Source of the DNA: Clostridia bacterium
GTDB taxonomy: Bacteria; Bacillota; Clostridia; TANB77; CAG-508
Assembly (NCBI GenBank): GCA_017430135.1
Contig: JAFRNM010000006.1
Coordinates: 1-64,000, forward strand
DNA length: 64,000 nucleotides
Direction: 5' to 3'
Positions 53,053 to 63,833 of this stretch are shown piece by piece. The stretch's first letter is position 1, and each line of letters begins with the position of its first letter. A program made the translations under genes and the position numbers. The notes beneath the pieces are model-generated. The model was not told the DNA's origin. It ran no database searches and was given only the letters and a program-made list of their open reading frames with translations.

Positions 53053-53071
53053 GTGGTTCTTGTACTTTTTT
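53041..53071 (-). terminator. Terminator of the 53080 gene
   Basis: AAAAAAGTACAAG (53041-53053) pairs with CTTGTACTTTTTT (53059-53071), 8 bases below the stop codon. Confidence 0.8.
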
Positions 53072-53079
53072 GGTATATT

Positions 53080-53721
53080 TTAGTGTTTTCTTCTTTTTCT
53101 ATTTTTTGATTTTTTCTTTGATATTATTACTAGTATTATTATAACTGCAACAACTCCAATTACTATATATATCATTGTATTTGGTGTTTTATTCTCTTCA
53201 TTAGCTTTCTGCTCATTGTTTGTATTTATAATTTCTGATGTTGTTCCAATAGCTTCAGTATTAATTATTTCATCTTGTCCTTGTTTTTTTTCTTCTATTG
53301 CTTTTAATTTTATAATATAAGTTCTAACTGAACCATTTTCAGCCGTTACATCGACTCTATATTCATTTTTTCCTTCTTCTATTTTAACTATTCCATTCCC
53401 ATTTACTGTTGCTTTTTCATTACTTGTTGTTGCTTTTATATTTATTTCTCTGGAATCAAATTCTTCTTTTATTGTATATTCTAATACTTGTTTATCAAAA
53501 TCTGGAGTTAATGTATATCCTTCAACATTCAAGCCTGTTAAATAATTATCTGATGATTTTACTTCAGTTACTTTATGTTCTTCTTGTTCTTTAATTTGTT
53601 CTTGTGCTTGTTTATCCGCTTGTTCATCAGTAAAATCAGCAAAACCTGCAAATGTACTTGTAATATTTGATAAAATAATTATCAAAGTAATCAACATAAA
53701 ACTCAAAACTTTATTTTTCAT
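53080..53721 (-). CDS. Surface protein with cadherin-like domain and C-terminal anchor
   Basis: 213 residues. Signal peptide (~1-25), a Gln/Glu-rich segment, a cadherin-like beta-sandwich (~60-140, YLTGLNVEGYTLTPDFDKQV to SVRTYIIKLKAIE), a linker, a transmembrane helix (~183-202) and a basic tail. It has the same design as the protein at 43255-44064. Confidence 0.8.
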   Translation of the reverse strand: MKNKVLSFMLITLIIILSNITSTFAGFADFTDEQADKQAQEQIKEQEEHKVTEVKSSDNYLTGLNVEGYTLTPDFDKQVLEYTIKEEFDSREINIKATTSNEKATVNGNGIVKIEEGKNEYRVDVTAENGSVRTYIIKLKAIEEKKQGQDEIINTEAIGTTSEIINTNNEQKANEENKTPNTMIYIVIGVVAVIIILVIISKKKSKNRKRRKH

Positions 53722-53782
53722 ATTTCCTTCTTCTTTCTATTAGTTTAATATTTGTAATTTAGCAGTAAGTACTCATCTACAT

Positions 53783-56311
53783 TTAACGAGCAAGGTATTT
53801 TGATGGCATAAACGCCTGTCTTCCATCAGGAAGCATTATTCTTACCCAATTATATCCATCTATGTTATTATATGTTCCCTCATTTATTACAGTTAACCAT
53901 GTTCCATCTGTCAATACAGTTACTCTGTCTACTCTTGTACTAGGTCCCACCCTAATATAGCATCCACTTCCATCAGCAGTTTTTACATATGCTGAATAAT
54001 TACAATTTGTAACATCTGCTACCTGTTGTAAATATGTTCCTGACATAAATCCAATTGTTCCATCATTTAGCATAACTTTTTGCCAATTTGAATTTATTCC
54101 TCTTTGTACTGATAATACTATTTCTCCATTTGGAACTAATTTTATAACGCTTGAATCCGCACTTGCCTCGCTTCTAAGATTTAAACCACCATTTGCTACT
54201 ACTTTAAAATTCATAGGTGATGTTTCTGTATTATTTGAAGGTAATTCAGCTACTGTTGTACTCATTTTTTCATATACTGGTATTATAAACGTAAACTGTG
54301 AATCCACTTTTCCAGTATTAGTATACATACTCTTTAATGTTTTAGCTTCGCTATATGCTCCCATTAAATTTTGCATATATTGGTGTGTATATAGTGATGA
54401 TCCATTTGTTGTATCTATATCGAATTTATTTTGATATAGAGTGTTTTGATAATTTTCTAGCCAGTTTTTTTTGCAGAAACTTATTCCACCTTCAATGGCT
54501 TTTTGCATTGAATCCCATCCGTATGATTTTGCAGTTTCTAACGCATTGGCATATATTTGGTCATAGCCATTTCCAGATGCACCTATATTGAATGGATTAT
54601 AGTATGTTTTTCCATCTCCACCATCCATTCCTTTTCCTATCGTTGTTCCAGAATATCCTTGTTCTTGTATCAATCTAGCAATTATGTAATATGGATTAAC
54701 ATTTGTATTATTACAAGCATTATTTATTGATTCTGCATAATTATTCAAGAATGAGCCATTTACTTTATTTTGAATTCCATTTAAAGAAACTGAATCTGAG
54801 GTATATTCATTGAGTTCTAAAAATTGGAATACATTATTTTCATCTAAGAAATTTCTTGGATCCATATAATATGCTATTGCTTTTTCAGATGCACAATACC
54901 ATCCGCTATCATATAGTCTTGTTCCACACACACTACATACCCACTCTCCTGAATACTCTGTTGGAACTAAATTTCTTGAATGTACAGAAGCTTCTCCTCT
55001 TACAACTTCATCAAATGTTAAGCCGGTATACAATAGTTCAAAATTCCAGTTCGGATGTAATTTCATAAGATTTTCAATTTTTTCTTTATAAGCTGGATAT
55101 TTTGATGTATCTATATTAATATAGCTATTAATCTTAACATTTATTTTAACAGACACTACATTTCCAAAAATATCTTGTATTGGTGTTTCATATTGTTGAT
55201 TTGAATTAAACACCTTTGTATATTTTAATTTATCTTGACTTAATGTCCATGATGGCTTTGTATTGGCTAATTCCTGATTAGAAATCATTGATACTGTAAT
55301 TGTTCCATCTGAATTTTTTTCATAATTTACTTTAATTGTGGGTGGTATTTGTGTTATTTTTAGTTGTACATCTACCACATTACCATAAATATCTTGTACA
55401 GGTGTTATATATATTTGATTTGCATCAAATTCTTTTGTATATGTATATTTATCACTACTTAAATTCCATGTTGGCTTTGTATGCTGTAATTGTGAATTTG
55501 ATCTCATTGTTACAGTTACACTATTGCTATTTCCATTATATTTATAACTAACCTCAACTTTAGGAGTTAATTTTGTAACCTCAATTTTAGCATTTTCTAA
55601 ATTACCATAAATATCTTGCACTGGTGTTGTATATATTTGATTTGAATCAATTAGTTTTGTATAAGTCAACCTATCATTACTCAAATTCCAAGTTGATTTT
55701 GTATCTTTTAAAAGATTATTTGATTTTATCTTTACTGTTGCAATGTTGTTATTATATACGCAATCTACTGAAAGATTTAATTTCGGTTTAATAATTTCAA
55801 TTTTTACATTGATTACTTCTCCATTTATTGTTTCAACTGGAGTTGTATATGAATTTATATCAGGTTCAAGTATCTTTGTATATACCAATTTATCTTTACT
55901 TAAAGTCCATGTTAATTTTGTATCTTTTAACTGAATATTAGATTTAATAATTCCTGTTATAGTCCCATTTGAATTTAATTCTGTTTCAAAAGATATCTTT
56001 GTTTTTTCTATATTTTCAATTTTAATTTCCGCATTTACAATGTTTCCATAAATATCTTGTACTGGTGTTGAATAATTTTGATTTTGAGTAAAAGCTTTAG
56101 TATATGATAATCTATCTGAACTTAATTCCCAAGTAGATTTAGTATTAGCAAGTGGATTATTTGAATGTATTATTGCTGTAGCAATATTATTTTCTAATTT
56201 ATATTCCATCGTTACTGCAAGGTGGTTTTTATCTTCTGCATATGATGTTAATCTAATCATTAGTATTATAAATATTACCATTATTACTATAAATATTTTT
56301 TTATTTTTCAT
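53783..56311 (-). CDS. Secreted glucosaminidase (GH73 type) with five N-terminal repeats and two SH3b domains
   Basis: 842 residues from the ATG preceded by AGAGGTG. Signal peptide (~1-25), then five repeats of about 73 residues with the shared pattern TKxTWxLSxDxLxYTK ... TPVQDIYGN. A glucosaminidase domain follows (YIIARLIQEQGYSGTTIGKG with the likely catalytic Glu, then YYNPFNIGASG). It includes a CxxC pair (CSVCGTRLYDSGWYC). Two bacterial SH3 domains close the protein (GGLNLRSEAS and GCYIRVGPST). It would cut peptidoglycan glycan strands in cell separation or growth. Confidence 0.87.
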   Translation of the reverse strand: MKNKKIFIVIMVIFIILMIRLTSYAEDKNHLAVTMEYKLENNIATAIIHSNNPLANTKSTWELSSDRLSYTKAFTQNQNYSTPVQDIYGNIVNAEIKIENIEKTKISFETELNSNGTITGIIKSNIQLKDTKLTWTLSKDKLVYTKILEPDINSYTTPVETINGEVINVKIEIIKPKLNLSVDCVYNNNIATVKIKSNNLLKDTKSTWNLSNDRLTYTKLIDSNQIYTTPVQDIYGNLENAKIEVTKLTPKVEVSYKYNGNSNSVTVTMRSNSQLQHTKPTWNLSSDKYTYTKEFDANQIYITPVQDIYGNVVDVQLKITQIPPTIKVNYEKNSDGTITVSMISNQELANTKPSWTLSQDKLKYTKVFNSNQQYETPIQDIFGNVVSVKINVKINSYINIDTSKYPAYKEKIENLMKLHPNWNFELLYTGLTFDEVVRGEASVHSRNLVPTEYSGEWVCSVCGTRLYDSGWYCASEKAIAYYMDPRNFLDENNVFQFLELNEYTSDSVSLNGIQNKVNGSFLNNYAESINNACNNTNVNPYYIIARLIQEQGYSGTTIGKGMDGGDGKTYYNPFNIGASGNGYDQIYANALETAKSYGWDSMQKAIEGGISFCKKNWLENYQNTLYQNKFDIDTTNGSSLYTHQYMQNLMGAYSEAKTLKSMYTNTGKVDSQFTFIIPVYEKMSTTVAELPSNNTETSPMNFKVVANGGLNLRSEASADSSVIKLVPNGEIVLSVQRGINSNWQKVMLNDGTIGFMSGTYLQQVADVTNCNYSAYVKTADGSGCYIRVGPSTRVDRVTVLTDGTWLTVINEGTYNNIDGYNWVRIMLPDGRQAFMPSKYLAR

Positions 56312-56413
56312 ATGTTTTTGCACCTCTTTCGATATACAAGTTTAAATATATCTATTATTCCCTTTTATTATACACATAAGAATATTTTTTTTCAACAATT
56401 TTTTTAAAATATC

Positions 56414-56448
56414 AAAAATTTCCAATAATTAAATTACTGGAAATTTTT
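56414..56448 (-). terminator. Terminator at the end of the polysaccharide cluster
   Basis: AAAAATTTCCA (56414-56424) pairs with TGGAAATTTTT (56438-56448), just below the GT8 stop codon. Confidence 0.75.
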
Positions 56449-56452
56449 TACT

Positions 56453-57442
56453 TTATTTTAATTTTTTATTGTTTTTTGATCTCTTTTTTATAAATGCAGG
56501 TATTAATGCATTTATTATTTTATATCTTAAACTAGGAAATGGCTTTGTAACAAAATTAAATATATCCCAACATATAAAATATAAATTCCATCCGCTTTCT
56601 AATCCTTGATTTTCCCATGGAGTTTTATTTAAATAATATAAATAATCTTTTTTATATTTATGATGATTTCCTATTCTCCATGGTCTTTCTTCTCCAAGAT
56701 AATGTATAATTGTTGGATTTTTTACTGCATCTTCAAATACTTCTTTTTCAATATACTCCGCAGGTTTCATTAATTTTACTAAAAATCTATATGGATACTG
56801 GTAAAAGATATTATAGAAATTATATTTAGGCGATAAAGTATAGATTTGATTAACTAATGATCCATTTATTGCATCTTGATCATTTGCAAATAATTTTCCA
56901 TTATTTTTTTTATAATAATCTAAAATAATTTTCCCTGCATTTACTTCTCGCCATTTTTTTAAATTAACAAGCAAAACTCCTGCATTATAGTATTGATTGT
57001 ATTCTAATCCTAAATTAATTCTTCTTTGTTTATCAACAGTAGGTTCAATACTTGCAGCTAATATATTATTTCCAAGGTCAGTATTCCATAATTCTTTTAA
57101 AGAATTTCTTACAATTGTATCTCCATCCAAATATAAGATTTTTTCCATATCTTCTGGTAAAAATTTATCTAATATTAATCTTGCCAAAACAATTGAATTC
57201 CAACCAGTTGTATCAAATTCAAAATCAAAGTAATCTTCAATATTACCTAATTCTTTAATTATTACTTCTCTATTATATGTTTTAGCAAATGCTTTTAGTT
57301 TCTCTTTATTTTCATCTGTTATTTCTTTTGAAATAAGATAAAAAACAATTTTTTCTTCTTCTTTGTTATTTTCACAAACAGAACAAATTCCAGCTGCAAC
57401 TTGAGGTACAAATTTATCATTCAAAGTATATAATATATTCAT
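56453..57442 (-). CDS. Family 8 glycosyltransferase of the polysaccharide cluster
   Basis: 329 residues. DxD in ILYLDGDTIVRNS, YNAGVLLVNLKKWRE, and the C-terminal IIHYLGEERPWRIGN typical for LPS-type GT8 enzymes. Last gene of the cluster, overlapping the flippase stop by one base. Confidence 0.9.
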   Translation of the reverse strand: MNILYTLNDKFVPQVAAGICSVCENNKEEEKIVFYLISKEITDENKEKLKAFAKTYNREVIIKELGNIEDYFDFEFDTTGWNSIVLARLILDKFLPEDMEKILYLDGDTIVRNSLKELWNTDLGNNILAASIEPTVDKQRRINLGLEYNQYYNAGVLLVNLKKWREVNAGKIILDYYKKNNGKLFANDQDAINGSLVNQIYTLSPKYNFYNIFYQYPYRFLVKLMKPAEYIEKEVFEDAVKNPTIIHYLGEERPWRIGNHHKYKKDYLYYLNKTPWENQGLESGWNLYFICWDIFNFVTKPFPSLRYKIINALIPAFIKKRSKNNKKLK

Positions 57443-58695
57443 TAATTTTCTTCCTTTCTGGTGATTTTTTTATTATTTTTATTTATTACAACCATAGCAA
57501 CAATATAAAATACTACAAAATATACAATCATTGTAATTATATATGACCATACAGCTCCATAGAATCCAAAATTAGATACTAAAATTTGTGATAATATCCA
57601 TTCAAAAACGGCTATTATACCATAAACAACAAATTGTATAAAATTATATCTCATAGTTATTAAAATTGGTGATAATATCCCCGCCATGGTGTAAAATGTT
57701 GATGCAATCAAGATAATTGTTAATGGTATAGTATATTGTGATAAATCTAAATTATATATTAATCCCAATACTGGAGTTCCTAAAAAATACCCTAAGCTTA
57801 TACAAATAATACCAACAACAAAAATTATTAATATAATTTTATATATTAATTTTTTTATTTTTAAATATTCTCCGGTTTTATGTAATTCAAAAATATTATT
57901 TAAATATGGATGGATTAAAAATTGAGATAATAACCCCATAACTGTTGCAGGCATAATTATAATTCCAAATATAGCTTGCATATCTTCTGTTAGTACGCCA
58001 TCTATTGCATATTTTTGAGCATTAACCATAAACACCCCTAGAAAAGCTATAATAAAAGGAAAAAAGCCATTCTTAAAAATGTTGATTACATTCTTTTTAG
58101 AAACTTTTTCTTCTTTATTTACAAATTTTTTTGTTTGTCTAAAATCATAAAAAATAATAGTGAATATGTATACAAAAACAACAGATAAACATGCCATAAT
58201 TAAGTTTTTAGATATTATATCTACTATAATAAAAAGTAGAATACTTAATATTGACTTAATAAATCCTGATTTTCCTGCTTTATCCAAAAAATTATTTTTT
58301 TGTAATATTCCATATATTACTTCACTAAATGCTTCTAATGATTTATAAATAGCTAATATAATAAATATTGCTGATTTATATAAATCATATTGCCTAATTA
58401 TTACAAAAGCAATAATCATAAAAATAGTTATAGTACATGATACCAATCTATTAACAATGTAATCCTTATTAGTTATACTCGAATCATTTTCTGTTACCTG
58501 ATAAATTCTTCCTGCATATATTCCTATCATATATAATATACATGCTGTTGAAAAAGCTAGAGTAAAAATACCAGCATTTTCTACTCCATTTATTCTTGTT
58601 ACTATTATTAAAAAGAACAATGAATTAAATGAACTAAAACCTGTTCCAATTATATTCCATATAAAATTTTTTCTAAATTGTTTTGTTTGTTCCAT
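57442..58695 (-). CDS. Polysaccharide repeat-unit flippase (Wzx/RfbX type)
   Basis: 417 residues with about 12 hydrophobic helices and no soluble domain. It begins with the family-like NFIWNIIGTGFSSFNSLFFL. It would flip undecaprenyl-linked sugar units across the membrane. Position between glycosyltransferase genes supports the call. Confidence 0.85.
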   Translation of the reverse strand: MEQTKQFRKNFIWNIIGTGFSSFNSLFFLIIVTRINGVENAGIFTLAFSTACILYMIGIYAGRIYQVTENDSSITNKDYIVNRLVSCTITIFMIIAFVIIRQYDLYKSAIFIILAIYKSLEAFSEVIYGILQKNNFLDKAGKSGFIKSILSILLFIIVDIISKNLIMACLSVVFVYIFTIIFYDFRQTKKFVNKEEKVSKKNVINIFKNGFFPFIIAFLGVFMVNAQKYAIDGVLTEDMQAIFGIIIMPATVMGLLSQFLIHPYLNNIFELHKTGEYLKIKKLIYKIILIIFVVGIICISLGYFLGTPVLGLIYNLDLSQYTIPLTIILIASTFYTMAGILSPILITMRYNFIQFVVYGIIAVFEWILSQILVSNFGFYGAVWSYIITMIVYFVVFYIVAMVVINKNNKKITRKEEN

Positions 58696-58704
58696 TATTT
58701 CTCC

Positions 58705-59493
58705 CTACATTTCATTTGTTTTTACAGCTTTTTTATAAAATTTCATTATAAATTTTGCAATTGGGTTTGGCCAATATCTTTTTAGCATTAATAAATCTTC
58801 TTCTAATCTAATATTATTTTCAATTAAATTAGATGTTTCTGATTCTTCATGTATTCTATGGCACATCAATTCCTTAGGAATATATAAAAAACTTGCTTTA
58901 TATTTTGTCATTTTATCCCAGGTATCCCAGTCCAAATCACATTTTAGTTCTGTTTTATATGGATTTTCTCCTGTTATTTTTTTATTTACTGTTACGCTTG
59001 GACAGCATATAGGACTCCCTAAAGATAATACTCTTCTTTTTATAAATTTTGACTTTTTAAAAAATCTTAATGGAAAAAGTAGTATTTTCTTTATTTTTAA
59101 ATTTTTTGTTAAAGGAATTTCTTCTCCATTTTTTATTTCTCTATAATCAGTAAAAGCAATTACAAAATCTTTTCCTTTTTCTAAATAATTAACTATTTGT
59201 TCTAAATAGTTCTCTTTGTATATATCATCTTGATGAGCTACTGTTACATAATCTGTTTTTACATTGCTTATACCATAATTCCAATCTTGTCCAATTCCTC
59301 TTTCACCAGTATTTATATATAGTTCAATACCATATTTTTCAGCTAGCTTATTAATATATTCATTTGGAGTTGAAGTTGACATTATAATATTACTTTTTAC
59401 TGTTTGATTTTTTAATGACTTTATACATTCTTCCAAATATTTAGATTCTTTATAAGCTGTAACTACAAATGTATGATTTTTATATTCTTTCAT
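58705..59493 (-). CDS. Family 2 glycosyltransferase
   Basis: 262 residues. GT-A fold with FVVTAYKESKYLEECIKSL, GQDWNYGISN and VAHQDDIYKEN (DD in place of the DxD site). No membrane helices apart from a short amphipathic stretch near 135-150. It adds a sugar to the surface polysaccharide. Confidence 0.87.
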   Translation of the reverse strand: MKEYKNHTFVVTAYKESKYLEECIKSLKNQTVKSNIIMSTSTPNEYINKLAEKYGIELYINTGERGIGQDWNYGISNVKTDYVTVAHQDDIYKENYLEQIVNYLEKGKDFVIAFTDYREIKNGEEIPLTKNLKIKKILLFPLRFFKKSKFIKRRVLSLGSPICCPSVTVNKKITGENPYKTELKCDLDWDTWDKMTKYKASFLYIPKELMCHRIHEESETSNLIENNIRLEEDLLMLKRYWPNPIAKFIMKFYKKAVKTNEM

Positions 59494-59514
59494 ATTTAAT
59501 AACTTTCCTTTATT

Positions 59515-59877
59515 CTAATTGTTTTTATTTTTTCTTTCTAATTCATCTATTCTTTTTTTCAACATTGAAATTTCTTGTATTAGTGTTATATTATTATTTT
59601 GTTCTTTTGTTATAAGCTTTGTTAAATCAAAAATTAAATATAAAGCAATAAATATAGCAAAACTGAAAATCATATTTATTGGTAACTCAAATCCTAAAAA
59701 TTTTGAAACATTATCAACAAAATTAGGAACCAATAATGCAATGATTAATATTATTCCAGTTATAGACCAGAATATCAAATAATTTATTCTCATATTTTTT
59801 TTCTTAACTGATTTTAAAATTATAAATAAGTATATTAATAAAATTACTACTAAAGCAATTTTTAAAGAATTTTGCAT
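59515..59877 (-). CDS. DUF2304 membrane protein
   Basis: 120 residues, three transmembrane helices and a charged coiled-coil tail (QEISMLKKRIDELERKNK). DUF2304 genes usually sit beside dolichol-phosphate-mannose-synthase-like enzymes, as here, where it overlaps the GT2 gene by one base. Confidence 0.85.
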   Translation of the reverse strand: MQNSLKIALVVILLIYLFIILKSVKKKNMRINYLIFWSITGIILIIALLVPNFVDNVSKFLGFELPINMIFSFAIFIALYLIFDLTKLITKEQNNNITLIQEISMLKKRIDELERKNKNN

Positions 59878-60605
59878 TATTTTTTCCTCCTTTTTCTTCT
59901 AAAACTAATACTATCTATAATTATTGCAAGCACAACCTTTACCATATAATCTACAGTTTTTCCAAATCTTATAGAAGATACTCCTCCTACCCTCTCATTC
60001 ATACTTACCGGAACTTCAATTATTTTATATTTATTTACCAATAATTGAACGGTTGACTCTGGTTCTGGATATTCTGTTGGATATTCTTTTGCAAATTTTT
60101 CAATTACATTTTTATTTGCAGCTCTAAATCCTGATGTCGGATCTGTTATTTTTTTTCCACATAAAATTCTTATAAAAAATGAGATTATGTTTGATCCTAG
60201 TCTTCTCATAAATGTAGATTGAAATTTGCTTTCTTCTTTATTTAAATATCTGGTACCTATTACCATGTCAACTTGTCCTTCAATTATAGGTTTGCAAATT
60301 TTTTCAACATAATTTACATCATGTTGTCCGTCTCCGTCAAATTGTATAGCAATATCATATCCATTTTCATATGCATATTTATAACCTGTTTGTACCGCTC
60401 CACCTATTCCAAGATTTTTTATTAAATTAACATGATTTAGCTTATTTTCTCTTAATACTTTTAAAGTATTATCTGTAGAGCCATCATTAATAACAACATA
60501 TTCAATATTTTTATTGTTAATTTTATTATACTTTTCTATGCTATTACATGTATTTAATATATTTTCTTCTTCGTTATATGCTGGTATAATTAGTAATATT
60601 TTCAT
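59877..60605 (-). CDS. DPM1-type family 2 glycosyltransferase
   Basis: 242 residues. IIPAYNEEENILN, VINDGSTDNT, FDGDGQHD (DxD) and IGTRYLN. It lacks C-terminal membrane helices; DUF2304 next to it probably supplies them. It is expected to make a polyprenyl-phosphate sugar. Confidence 0.9.
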   Translation of the reverse strand: MKILLIIPAYNEEENILNTCNSIEKYNKINNKNIEYVVINDGSTDNTLKVLRENKLNHVNLIKNLGIGGAVQTGYKYAYENGYDIAIQFDGDGQHDVNYVEKICKPIIEGQVDMVIGTRYLNKEESKFQSTFMRRLGSNIISFFIRILCGKKITDPTSGFRAANKNVIEKFAKEYPTEYPEPESTVQLLVNKYKIIEVPVSMNERVGGVSSIRFGKTVDYMVKVVLAIIIDSISFRRKRRKK

Positions 60606-60624
60606 AAATAGTCTCCTTATTTTA

Positions 60625-62016
60625 TTATTTATTAAAAAATTGATATATTGTGTATAAAACTGGTAAATTTAACCAGCATAAAATTATTGGTAATTTGTAT
60701 TGTATATTTTTAATTTTTATATAATTGTCTTTTTTACATAAACACAATAATGCTAAGAATAATATCGGAATAAAATACCTTCCCTGTACCCCTTGTATTA
60801 CATCACTTCCAACACCCGTCCAAGTAATATACATACCAGTCATTATTAATAATACAATACCTCCAGATATTAAAAATCCCCATGCTTTTTGCTTAAAATT
60901 AAATTCAAATTTATTTTCTTCTATAAAACATGATGCTAATAATACAAGCAAATATATTCCTACTACAAATTTAGGTACATATATACATAACCACCCTAGA
61001 ATTCCACCAACCATTTGATTTATATATGTAGTACTTGTTGTTTTTAAAGTATTTGCTACTGTTTTTACATACTCAAAAGGATTATTCATTATATATTTTA
61101 TCTGTTCACTACTATCAACATTGTTAGTTGTAAAATAATCATTAAACACAGTTTCATAACTTGAAGTAAATAAATAATATCCAAAGGCTAATAGTATTGG
61201 TAATAAAAACATAAGACTTAAAGTAATTATTTTTTGTTTCTTTTCTATGTTCTTTGACCAAATCATAATAGTACTTATAAATACTATAGGTGTATATACA
61301 TATTTAGATATACCTATCAAACATGACAAAATAACTAATACAATTGAATCATTTTTAGTTATTCTTTCTTTTTTGAAATACAAATTTAATACATAAGCAA
61401 TAAAAAACATTATCATTGTGTTTATAATAGAATCTGCTGAAACTGACGTTGCTTGATGCAAAAACATTGGCATAAATATAATAGCCGTAAAAACATATTT
61501 TCCAAATGGTAGTTTTTTCAAAGCATAATATGTACCAATACAAAATATAAGAAAATTCATTATTTTAGCCAACATACATCCAATTATTATATTAAATCCA
61601 AATATTCTAGCTATTAAAAAACCTATAGAACTAAATGAATATAAAATAAATGAATTTGTAGCAGCAGAATCTTCGATTTCTATTCTATCATCATAATCTG
61701 TTTTACCTATTATATTTTCTGTAAATTGAGTATAACTCTCCATATTAGGTCTCAGTTTAGTTAAAAAATCTTTTGGTACTATTGCCTTTGAATCTTTTCG
61801 TCCTATTAATACTCCTTCTGAAATTTCATAAGCCCTTAAAATATGTGATCTTTCATCTGGAACTTGTGAAGGTAACATTAAGAAAATATATAGCAATCCT
61901 ATTGGTATTAAAAAAGCTAAGACAATTTTTTCATACTTCCAAGTTTTTATTTTTTTTAAACTATCTATTACTTTTTTAATACCAATTTTAAATTTTTCTT
62001 TTATTTTTTTTAACAT
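60625..62016 (-). CDS. DUF2142 polytopic membrane protein (likely GT-C-like)
   Basis: 463 residues, about 11 transmembrane helices. The first outer loop holds PSQVPDERSHILRAYEISEG, the mark of DUF2142, with an acidic pair as expected for a polyprenyl-phosphate-sugar dependent transferase. It probably uses the product of the adjacent DPM1-like enzyme. Confidence 0.82.
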   Translation of the reverse strand: MLKKIKEKFKIGIKKVIDSLKKIKTWKYEKIVLAFLIPIGLLYIFLMLPSQVPDERSHILRAYEISEGVLIGRKDSKAIVPKDFLTKLRPNMESYTQFTENIIGKTDYDDRIEIEDSAATNSFILYSFSSIGFLIARIFGFNIIIGCMLAKIMNFLIFCIGTYYALKKLPFGKYVFTAIIFMPMFLHQATSVSADSIINTMIMFFIAYVLNLYFKKERITKNDSIVLVILSCLIGISKYVYTPIVFISTIMIWSKNIEKKQKIITLSLMFLLPILLAFGYYLFTSSYETVFNDYFTTNNVDSSEQIKYIMNNPFEYVKTVANTLKTTSTTYINQMVGGILGWLCIYVPKFVVGIYLLVLLASCFIEENKFEFNFKQKAWGFLISGGIVLLIMTGMYITWTGVGSDVIQGVQGRYFIPILFLALLCLCKKDNYIKIKNIQYKLPIILCWLNLPVLYTIYQFFNK

Positions 62017-62038
62017 TTATATAACCCTCTATATAATA

Positions 62039-63817
62039 CTATATTTTTTCTAATACAATAGCATCTTTAACTTCATAAATTGTTTTATATTTTTCATTTT
62101 CTTTATCAATTTCTTTATTTGTATCTAATATTATTAAATATTTCTTTTGACTATTATTTATCCATTCTGGAATATCTAATTCTTCTTCTTCCTGCAATTT
62201 TCTTATGTCCTCTGTATCAGTTATTTTCCATACAACATCAGCCCATAACATTTGTAAAGGTTTTGCATTTATTTTTATATTCTTTTTATTATCTGTTTTA
62301 TTAAGAACAAACTTAATAGCATCTAACTGTGATTTTGTACATATACTATTTTCTTCATCAATTTTTGCTTTATTAAAAATAAATATATTAGCATACGAAT
62401 TAATACTATTATATGGATTAAATAATATATTAATTTGACTTATTTTATAATCATAACCAGTAAATGCAATTGAAATTATTCCAATAATAAATATTGTAAA
62501 AGAATATGCATATATTGAATTCTTATGTTTTGCCATAATAAATAATGCTTTAATATTCATATATAAAACTATAATCCATAATAAGAAATACATTTTATAA
62601 TAATAATAAGATGATACTTCAGATTTTAAACCTTTTTTTAATAAAAATAGCGTAAATATACTAGAAATTATCATCAATATTGTAGAAAAACTATTTTTCT
62701 TGTTTTTTAGATTATATATAACATAAAATATAGCAAGAGGAGCAAATAAAATGAAATTAGAATACAAATCCCTATATATATATCCTTCAGAAGTTATTGC
62801 ACTTAATGCTGTTCCTTCATTTCTTAATAATCCTGGCAACACAAAATAGCAAAAGCCTATTATAGTTGGTAATATTAAAATTACCACAATTTTAATAATA
62901 TTTTCTTTAATAAACAATGCTCTTATTTTTTTCTCTTTTCTATTTTTTATCATATCAATTAGCATATATATTCCTAAAGAAGAATATATTACTGGTACGA
63001 AAAAGAAATATGCAAAGAATATTCCAAATACTATAAAAAACATTTCTATACATAAAGGAATAAGATTTAATTCTTTGTCTTTTAATCTAAATGCCATAAC
63101 AATGAGTGTGGTCATATATAATATTCCAACGGTCAAATATGAATATCCAAATAATACACTATTTAATGGATAGCCAAATAAAAATACTATTGATAATATC
63201 ATTACTACGATTGATAGTTTAATATTTTTTATTTTAGTAACTATTCCTAAATAGAATACGGCTCCTATCAAGTATAGAATTATTAAATCAAATATAATAA
63301 ATAAACAGTAAAAATCACTCTCTGCAATTACAAAATCAAAAGTGTCAAATAATATCGCTGTATTAATAGCTGCAGATGGCATATTAGAATCCCATTGTAA
63401 TGTTTTGCTATTATATAAATTTTTAGCATTTTCAAAATGTACAGCTGGATCGGTAGTTTGATATTTTATTTCAAAAGGAATTTTGTAATTATTAATAGTA
63501 AATGCAATAATCACAGCTAATAATATAATTAAAAATACAACATCCTTTATTCTAATATAGTATTTTTGTATTTCTTTTTTTCTATAAATGTCCCAAAATA
63601 ATAAACCTGAAATTAGTAAATTTACTATAGATAATGCTAGCAATGAAAAATGCACTTTTATAAGTAAAAATACAAATGCTAAGAATATATTATAAATCGT
63701 AAATATAATTGCGGTTAAAGTAATACTTAGCAATACATTTTGTTTTTCATCACTCTTTTTAATAAGTATTGTTGATACAAATAACATTAAAACTGTTATT
63801 ATATAAATAATTTCCAT
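62039..63817 (-). CDS. Large polytopic membrane protein, putative GT-C glycosyltransferase
   Basis: 592 residues, about 14 helices. The outer loop after the fourth helix reads KYQTTDPAVHFENAKNL, similar in position to the acidic loop of GT-C enzymes, and a soluble C-terminal domain follows (~480-592). No exact family is recognised. Cluster context suggests surface glycan assembly. Confidence 0.7.
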   Translation of the reverse strand: MEIIYIITVLMLFVSTILIKKSDEKQNVLLSITLTAIIFTIYNIFLAFVFLLIKVHFSLLALSIVNLLISGLLFWDIYRKKEIQKYYIRIKDVVFLIILLAVIIAFTINNYKIPFEIKYQTTDPAVHFENAKNLYNSKTLQWDSNMPSAAINTAILFDTFDFVIAESDFYCLFIIFDLIILYLIGAVFYLGIVTKIKNIKLSIVVMILSIVFLFGYPLNSVLFGYSYLTVGILYMTTLIVMAFRLKDKELNLIPLCIEMFFIVFGIFFAYFFFVPVIYSSLGIYMLIDMIKNRKEKKIRALFIKENIIKIVVILILPTIIGFCYFVLPGLLRNEGTALSAITSEGYIYRDLYSNFILFAPLAIFYVIYNLKNKKNSFSTILMIISSIFTLFLLKKGLKSEVSSYYYYKMYFLLWIIVLYMNIKALFIMAKHKNSIYAYSFTIFIIGIISIAFTGYDYKISQINILFNPYNSINSYANIFIFNKAKIDEENSICTKSQLDAIKFVLNKTDNKKNIKINAKPLQMLWADVVWKITDTEDIRKLQEEEELDIPEWINNSQKKYLIILDTNKEIDKENEKYKTIYEVKDAIVLEKI

Positions 63818-63833
63818 TTTTTCTCCTCTTATT

